A stretch of 60,000 bases of DNA, taken from NCBI RefSeq assembly GCF_910592395.1, contig NC_088321.1:6202001-6262000 (forward strand). Reading direction: 5' to 3'. The notes below the pieces were generated by a model. The model worked only from the letters and a program-made list of their open reading frames with translations. It was not told where the DNA came from and ran no database searches. This DNA is from Lineus longissimus. Its lineage: Eukaryota > Nemertea > Pilidiophora > Heteronemertea > Lineidae. Shown here in pieces: positions 12,601 to 21,600 of the stretch. The first letter of the stretch is position 1. Every line of letters begins with the position of its first letter. A program made the position numbers and the translations under genes.

Positions 12601-15600
12601 GTGTCCGCTAAGCAAGGTTCCACTGTATGTGAAAATAAGTAACAAAATGGTTTAAATGAAATAAGCACAAATTTGACATTTTTCAATATTTGGCTGAAAA
12701 TGGGTCTTTTTCACACTTTGTCCAATTCTCACAAAGTAAGTAAAATATTGAGGTGAGAGCCAAGCGTCAACTAGGACTCTATCAGATCTATTATAAACAA
12801 TATTGGGTAATGTTTTCATGTAAGTAGGAGGAAACCTACGATATTGAAGAAGACACTCTGTTTCTGAGTGTACCCGTACGGAATGGGAATTGAACCTGGG
12901 ACGTCAGAGGTGACAGGCGCTGTTGTTTCCACTGCGCCACTCTGACGGCCGCAGCAAAGTGAGTAGTTTTAGATATTTTTGACTTAAAGGTGTACGCCGT
13001 TCGTAATTACTGGTGGTCTAAGAAAATAGAAATGCAGTGATACACAATGCCGGAGTGCCGTTATTATGCATGCAAATTTGTTGAAACTTGGTATTTATAG
13101 TATTTGTATATCAGTCTATGCAATGGCAATGCAGAAATTTTCAATAAGCCCACATTGACGCAACTGGAAATTTTCAAATTCATATTCAAATTTCACTTTT
13201 TTTACAAACCTACGTAGGCCTTTAATAATAATATTTTGTTCAACATGTTCAATTGCTGAATTTTCCGCATGAAATCTCCAGCGCCATTTTTTTCATGAAA
13301 TAGACAGAAGACAACAACGCCGGGGATATCACTGTACATTTCTTTACGACTCTCACCTCGTTAAGAGCAAGTTGTCTCTCTGCTGCATTCAAGTCGTGCA
13401 TGTTGATTTCTTTGAGTATGACCAGGGAGTCGTCGTCACGTTTCCGGTAGAGGACGGCCGCACCATATGCCCCTAGAAGAAATTAACAGTTAATAATAAC
13501 TAAACGTATTTATAGTGCCAAAATCTACCTGAAGTGATCAATGACACTTTACAATTACTTACTTACTTACTTTTTTGTACAATAAGTTAATAGAATAAGT
13601 CTAATGCCTGTAGCGATGAAAGAGGAAGGTTTTAAAGGGAAGCTATGGGAATGATTCCCCATTCGACCAACAGTTACATGAAAGAGGAAGGTTTTAAAGG
13701 GAAGCTATGCGAATGATTCCCCATTCGACCAACAGTTACATGAAAGAGGAAGGTTTTAAAGGGAAGCTATGGAAGGTTTTAAAGGGAAGCTATGGGAATG
13801 ATTCCCCATTCGACCAACAGTTACATGAAAGAGGAAGGTTTTAAAGGGAAGCTATGGAAGGTTTTAAAGGGAAGATATGGGAATGATTCCCCATTCGACC
13901 AACAGTTACATGAAAGAGGAAGGTTTTAAAGGGAAGCTATGGGAATGATTCCCTATTCGACCAACAGTTACATGAAAGAGGAAGGTTTTAAAGGGAAGCT
14001 ATGGGAATGATTCCCCATTCGACCAACAGTTACATGAAAGAGGAAGGTTTTAAAGGGAAGCTATGGGAATGATTCCCCATTCGACCAACAGTTACAACCT
14101 CAACATCTACGTAAACTGCGTATTCTTAAAAACAACTGTGGCTCTTGGTTTTATAAATAAACAAACATTAATGAGTGAAATGGATGATTTTAATTGCTTA
14201 TTTTTGAATCAAGTATGCCGCCATCTTGGTGGATTTTAATCTGGTCTCTCCTCCAAACCGAGAGCCAATGACGTCATTGATGCAGCCACTGTGACAATCA
14301 GCTGTTCGAACAATGGCGAATGCTTGGAATGACAGATGACAGTTCTTCGATTTCTTCGGGTTCTTCGTCGACGTCCGGTGATGAATCCTTCGATTACAAC
14401 CGTGCATCAGCAGAAGAACGAGCAGGTCTAGTTCCCTATGCGTTTGAGCCAAGGTACCGGGGTAGAAAAAGGTCTGGAAACTTAGTGGAAACGAGTAGTA
14501 CTCGCTTTGATGAAAAAACCCCACTGCATCCATGACGTCATTCGCCCGGGAGATTTGAACAAACATGGCAACCCCCGCAAACTGCTTATTAAATGCAATT
14601 TTCTGCACTATCTAGGAATATTCATCACATCCTTGGTGTAGAGTATTTGTTTGTCATGTAACTTGGTATGTATTTGTTAAAAAAATATTATTTTGCTGCA
14701 TCAATTTATTCCCATAGCTTCCCTTTAAGGCTGTTCTTGAAGACCGCGATGCTGCCATTTTCCCGTATAGGACGCGGGAGGCCATTCCAAAGTTTTGGAG
14801 CAGTGCAAGAAAAAGCCCGGCTCCAAAATTAACCGACCTGCTTCTTGGTCGCGACAGCAGTAGGCCACTTGCAGAACGAAGTTGCCGCCTCGGCTGATAA
14901 AAAAAAAATCAATGAAGGAGCTAAAATAATCAGGGCCAGAGTTGTTGAGACACTCGAAAACAAGCAAAAGCACCTTAACCCTTTAACTGCCGAATATATT
15001 TTTCATAATTTTCAAACTTTCCAATGACCTGTTTTGAAAAGACTGCAGCTTGAAACGGAGAAGAGTTCCATTCCTCGAAACCGCCATCGACACGATCACC
15101 TGCACGCCATCTATCAGTAGGTGGGAAAACTGCGTAGTTTTTGTTGAGGCAGGTGTTAAGAATTTCCTAACAAGGCCGATGTTTTTATTATTAATTAATG
15201 AGGGTCTGTCGGATGAGACAAAAAGTTGTACCTGAGTGTCTTAGCCAGGACAAGTAAAAGATCCCACATACATGTAGGTGGACAGTAGCATACAGTAGTC
15301 TAGTCGAGCTAGCTCATTTTGGACCTTAACCGGAAACAAATTGCAACAGAAATTATTCCACTGGCACTGCCATTCATTCAGGGAATGAATAATTATTAAA
15401 AGAGTTATGTCGCAATGTGGCAGAATGTATGGTGATCGCACTGATGACCGCAATGTGGCAGAATGTATGGTGATCACACTGATGACGACCTAGGTCGCAA
15501 TGTGGCAGAATGTATAGTGATCGCACTCATGACGACCTAGGTTGCGATGTGGCAGAATGTATGGTGATCGCACTGATGACGACCTAGGTTGCGATGTGGC

Positions 15601-18600
15601 AGAATGTTTGGTGATCGCACTGATGATGATCTCGGTCGCAATGTGGCAGAATGTATGGTGGTCGCACTGATGATGACCTAGGTCACAATGTGGTTGAAAG
15701 TATGGTAAGTCAAGTAATGGGTAATTGAAAGCCATGGCTTCCAAAACTCAAAGATGCTTGATTGAACTCGGGGAGCTAGAATCTTCACAAATACACACCC
15801 AACAAATGATATTGCAACTCTGTGACCAATTAATATACTTTCAGTTTTGAAGTATCCAGTTGTGCAGTGAGTGACCGGCGTATTAAGAGCCTGATTTACC
15901 CACCTTTCCCAACGGTTCTGATCTTCTCAAAGCCGGCCATTGACTGCTGGTAATGTCCGCTCCATCCACGGAGACACTCAAGACGGAAGTAGAGCTCCCC
16001 AACCGTACTGGAAAAAAGTCCATAAGATTTAGTTCCGTGGATTTTTAGAATTACACCAAGCAGGTTGTCCGTAATAGAGAGGTGTCCACTAAGAGAGGTT
16101 CTACTGCAGTAGAATCTCTCTATTAAGGACACCCTAAGGACTGACAAGTGCTGATCTTAATAGAGAGGTGTCCTGGTTAGAGAGGTCAAATTGAATGGCA
16201 ACAACCAATTTGGGACCAAAACTAGTGTCCTTAATAGAGAGGTTGTCCTTAATAGAGAGGTATCACTAAGGGAGGTTCTACTATATGCTTAAATTTACCA
16301 TTCATGTTCTCACCTTTTTGAGGACGGGTCTTTGACCAGCTCTGCTCCGACAATGTCTCGAGACAAACCAACCGACACCTGAGGAAGAAAAGTCGACAAT
16401 GAAGACCTGAAAAACCTGACATTTTTTTCAGACATTACGTTATTCAGCCCCTGACCTCGCAGTTAATAATAGAATTCAGGGGTCATACTAAACAGCGTCC
16501 ACCAGGTTTAAAAGCATATGTGACCCGTTCCAGCAAAACCAGTCGCATGTCGCTCTGAGCTTGGCAGGTTGAAACAGACTGTTTGTTCATTTCACGATTG
16601 TCTGCCTTTTGTGAAATCTGACGCCATCAATTTCTTCTATTATCTCCTGGTGTCATCTAGGCTCATCTTATGTGCGACATGCGACTAGTTTTGCTAGAAC
16701 AGGTCACATATTTAAAGCCATCAAGATAAAATCTAATATTCATAAACGAAATAAGCAGGACATTTTCCACATTTTCTGATCGTTTCATGACATTTGTGTG
16801 CTAGATTAGCAAGTTGTTGCCTAAAATGTACCAGTGTTCACTGGTCACCCAGTCGGTGGCATTGTTGGATTTGACTTGGAGGAAATGATAGGGCTTCCCT
16901 ATACTACAGGGGCCTTGTGATTTTAGACAACATCTCCCTTATTTTACACCCAAATGTCATGAAATTTTCAGGAAATGTGTTCTATGGTGTACTTATTCCA
17001 TTTATGGCTTCTAAATTTTATTTTGATGACTTGATACCCGACTTTAAACCTGGTGGACGCTGTTTAGGATGACCGGAATTCAGGCCTAGCCCAATACATG
17101 GTCTATTGTCTTTAAACAAAGTCCGTTTGGACCTTGGCCTAAATTCCCATTGTTCTACTGACTTATCAAAGGGTTTAAAGGACAAATCATGATCACATAG
17201 ACCCCAAGAAACAGCTTTCATGGAGGTTGATACGCTTAAACACGAAAATGCAAATAAAGGTATATGGGGACCCTCACCCCCTCATTTGGGCCCAGGGGAT
17301 GTTAATTGCCCCGTTTACAGTAGTGAACTTCCGGTAATTGAAACACAATGGAACATCTCTAAGCGGACACCTCTGTAATTAGGACACCCTCTCTAAGACA
17401 CTGATTTTGGTCCCAAATTGGTCATTTTCACTCAATTTCACCTCTGTGATCAGGTCACCTCTCTATACTTCCTTAGTCATCTTCATCCCTAGTGCTGGGA
17501 CATTAGGCCTTCACCTCACTATAAAGCACTTCGACTCTCAGACCCAAGGTTGTCCTTAACCTCTTGAATCCCGGTGACCAACCAGTCACTCATTTTGAAA
17601 TAACGTTTTTTCCCAACGACCGACAGGTCGGTCTCAGTGATATTTTATTCCCTTGAGCTGGGACGCTAGCTTATTGCTTGTTTCAGCGTGTTTGATGTAC
17701 AGTAGGGTCAGTTAGAGCATGCCTGGGTAGATGGCGCCTCGGTACCGGACTTTGGCGGTTGTATGCGGGCGCTATACATCGTGAAAGTCAGACCCAATTT
17801 CGCAACCACGTGACCACCCTGGGACCCCGGGATTTTCAAGTTCTTGGATTCAAGAGGTTAATAGAGCGGTTCTTAAGTACCTGCATGGTTACTTACCCCC
17901 AGCAGAGCCTCCAGCTCGTTGACGATGCCCTGTCCGCCATCTTGTCCCTGAGCGGCGTTACATGCCAAGAAGTCGAGGCGGAGGTTCGCTGCCTCCTTAT
18001 TGCCATGGAGACTGAAGAGTTTGGAGAAGAAGCCACGAATACCTGCGTGGTCAAGGACGGTATCTTTATTGAGCGGCTGTAAATTTAGAGATTCAAAATT
18101 GTACATGGAAGACGGAAGTGTAGAACTTTTTTTAGCCGCATCATTTTCAATGTTGTCAGGCCAAGCTGGCTACCCAGTGGACTGGTTATCACTGGGGGTG
18201 GTAGCCACTGAACCAGTTCATTGTTAAGGTCAGGTCAGTGCAGGGTTGTTGCTGAACCTTTTTTAGCCACATCATTTTCAATGTTGTCAGACCAAGCTGG
18301 CTACCCAGTGGACTGGTTACCACTGGCGGTGGTAGCCTCTGAACCAGTTCACCGTTAAGGTCAGGTCAGTGCAGGGTCGTTGCTGAACCTTTTTTAGCCA
18401 CATCATTTTCAATGTTGTCAGACCAAGCTGGCTACCGAGTGGACTGGTTATCACTGGCGGTGGTAGCCTCTGAACCAGTTCAATGTTAAGGTCAGGTCAG
18501 TGCAGGGTCATTGCTGAACCTTTTTTAGCCGCATCATTTTCAATGTTGTCAGACCAAGCTGGCTACCCAGTGGACTGGTTATCACTGGCGATGGTAGCCA

Positions 18601-21600
18601 CTGAACCAGTTCACTGTTAAGGTCAGGTCAGTGCAGGGTCGTTGCTGAACCTTTTTTAGCCACATCATTTTCAATGTTGTCAGGCCTAGCTGGCTACCCA
18701 GTGGACTGGTTATCACTGGCGATGGTAGCCACTGAGCCAGTTCATTGTTCAGGTCAGGTCAGTGCAGGGTCATTGCTGAACCTTTTTTAGCCACATCATT
18801 TTCAATGTTGTCAGGCCTAGCTGGCTACCCAGTGGACTGGTGATCACTGGCGGTGGTAGCCACTGAGCCAGTTCATTGTTAAGGTCAGGTCAGTGCAGGG
18901 TCATTGCTGCACCTTTTTTAGCCACATCATTTTCAATGTTGTCAGGCCTAGCTGGCTACCCAGTGGACTGGTAATCACTGGCGATGGTAGCCACTGAGCC
19001 AGTTCATTGTTAAGGTCAGGTCAGTGCAGGGTCATTGCTGAACCTTTTTTAGCCACATCATTTTCAATGTTGTCAGACCAAGCTGGCTACCCAGTGGACT
19101 GGTTATCACTGGCGATGGTAGCCTCTGAACCAGTTCAATGTTAAGGTCAGGTCAGTGCAGGGTTGTTGCTGAACCTTTTTTAGCCACATCATTTTCAATG
19201 TTGTCAGACCAAGCTGGCTACCCAGTGGACTGGTTATCACTGGCGGTGGTAGCCTCTGAACCAGTTCATTGTTAAGGTCAGGTCAGTGCAGGGTTGTTGC
19301 TGAACCTTTTTTAGCCACATCATTTTCAATGTTGTCAGACCAAGCTGGCTACCCAGTGGACTGGTTATCACTGGCGATGGTAGCCACTGAACCAGTTCAC
19401 TGTTAAGGTCAGGTCAGTGCAGAGTCGTTGCTGAACCTTTTTTAGCCACATCATTTTCAATGTTGTCAGACCAAGCTGGCTACCGAGTGGACTGGTTATC
19501 ACTGGCAGTGGTAGCCTCTGAACCAGTTCACTGGTAAGGTCAGGTCAGTGCAGGGTCGTTGCTGAACCTTTTTTAGCCACATCATTTTCAATGTTGTCAG
19601 ACCAAGCTGGCTACCCAGTGGACTGGTTATCACTGGCGATGGTAGCCACTGAACCAGTTCATTGTTACGGTCAGGTCAGTGCAGGGTCGTTGCTGAACCT
19701 TTTTTAACCACATCATTTTCAATGTTGTCAGACCAAGCTGGCTACCGAGTGGACTGGTTATCACTGGCGATGGTAGCCACTGAACCAGTTCATTGTTACG
19801 GTCAGGTCAGTGCAGGGTCGTTGCTGAACCTTTTTTAGCCACATCATTTTCAATGTTGTCAGACCAAGCTGGCTACCCAGTGGACTGGTTATCACTGGCA
19901 GTGGTAGCCTCTGAACCAGTTCACTGGTAAGGTCAGGTCAGTGCAGGGTCGTTGCTGAACCTTTTTTAGCCACATCATTTTCAATGTTGTCAGACCAAGC
20001 TGGCTACCCAGTGGACTGGTTATCACTGGCGATGGTAGCCACTGAACCAGTTCATTGTTACGGTCAGGTCAGTGCAGGGTCGTTGCTGAACCTTTTTCAA
20101 CCACATCATTTTCAATGTTGTCAGACCAAGCTGGCTACCGAGTGGACTGGTTATCACTGGCGATGGTAGCCTCTGAACCAGTTCATTGTTACGGTCAGGT
20201 CAGTGCAGGGTCGTTGCTGAACCTTTTTTAGCCACATCATTTTCAATGTTGTCAGACCAAGCTGGCTACCCAGTAGACTGGTTATCACTGGCGATGGTAG
20301 CCTCTGAACCAGTTCACTGGTAAGGTCAGGTCAGTGCAGGGTCGTTGCTGAACCTTTTTTAGCCACATCATTTTCAATGTTGTCAGACCAAGCTGGCTAC
20401 CCAGTGGACTGGTTATCACTGGCGATGGTAGCCACTGAACCAGTTCATTGTTACGGTCAGGTCAGTGCAGGGTCGTTGCTGAACCTTTTTTAACCACATC
20501 ATTTTCAATGTTGTCAGACCAAGCTGGCTACCGAGTGGAGTGGTTATCACTGGCGATGGTAGCCACTGAACCAGTTCATTGTTACGGTCAGGTCAGTGCA
20601 GGGTCGTTGCTGAACCTTTTTTAGCCACATCATTTTCAATGTTGTCAGACCAAGCTGGCTACCCAGTGGACTGGTTATCACTGGCGATTGTAGCCACTGA
20701 ACCAGTTAAATGTTAAGGTCAGGTCAGTGCAGGGTCGTTGCTGAACCTTTTTTAGCCACATCATTTTCAATGTTGTCAGACCAAGCTGGCTACCCAGTGG
20801 ACTGGTTATCACTGGCGATTGTAGCCACTGAACCAGTTAAATGTTAAGGTCAGGTCAGTGCAGGGTTGTTGCTGAACCTTTTTTAGCCACATCATTTTCA
20901 ATGTTGTCAGACCAAGCTGGCTACCCAGTGGACTGGTTATCACTGGCGATGGTAGCCACTGAACCAGTTCATTGTTAAGGTCAGGTCAGTGCAGGGTCAT
21001 TGCTGAACCTTTTTTAGCTGCATCATTTTCAATGTTGTCAGACCAAGCTGGCTACCGAGTGGACTGGTTATCACTGGCGATGGTAGCCTCTGAACCAGTT
21101 CAATGTTAAGGTCAGGTCAGTGCAGGGTCATTGCTGAACCTTTTTTAGCTGCATCATTTTCAATGTTGTCAGACCAAGCTGGCTACCGAGTGGACTGGTT
21201 ATCACTGGCGATGGTAGCCTCTGAACCAGTTCAATGTTAAGGTCAGGTCAGTGCAGGGTCGTTGCTGAACCTTTTTTAACCACATCATTTTCAATGTTGT
21301 CAGACCAAGCTGGCTACCGAGTGGACTGGTTATCACTGGCGATGGTAGCCTCTGAACCAGTTCATTGTTATGGTCAGGTCAGTGCAGGGTCGTTGCTGAA
21401 CCTTTTTTAGCTACATCATTTTCAATGTTGTCAGACCAAGCTGGCTACCCAGTGGACTGGTTATCACTGGCGATGGTAGCCACTAAACCAGTTCATTGTT
21501 AAGGTCAGGTCAGTGCAGGGTCATTGCTGAACCTTTTTTAGCTACATCATTTTCAATGTTGTCAGACCAAGCTGGCTACCCAGTGGTTATCACTGGCAGG

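Noticed and set aside
12879-12950. Functional tRNA gene
   Set aside because: Box A and box B are present, but the acceptor stem does not pair. Similar SINE heads occur nearby.
15410-15700. CRISPR-like array
   Set aside because: Whole units repeat, with no unique spacers. This is an animal minisatellite.
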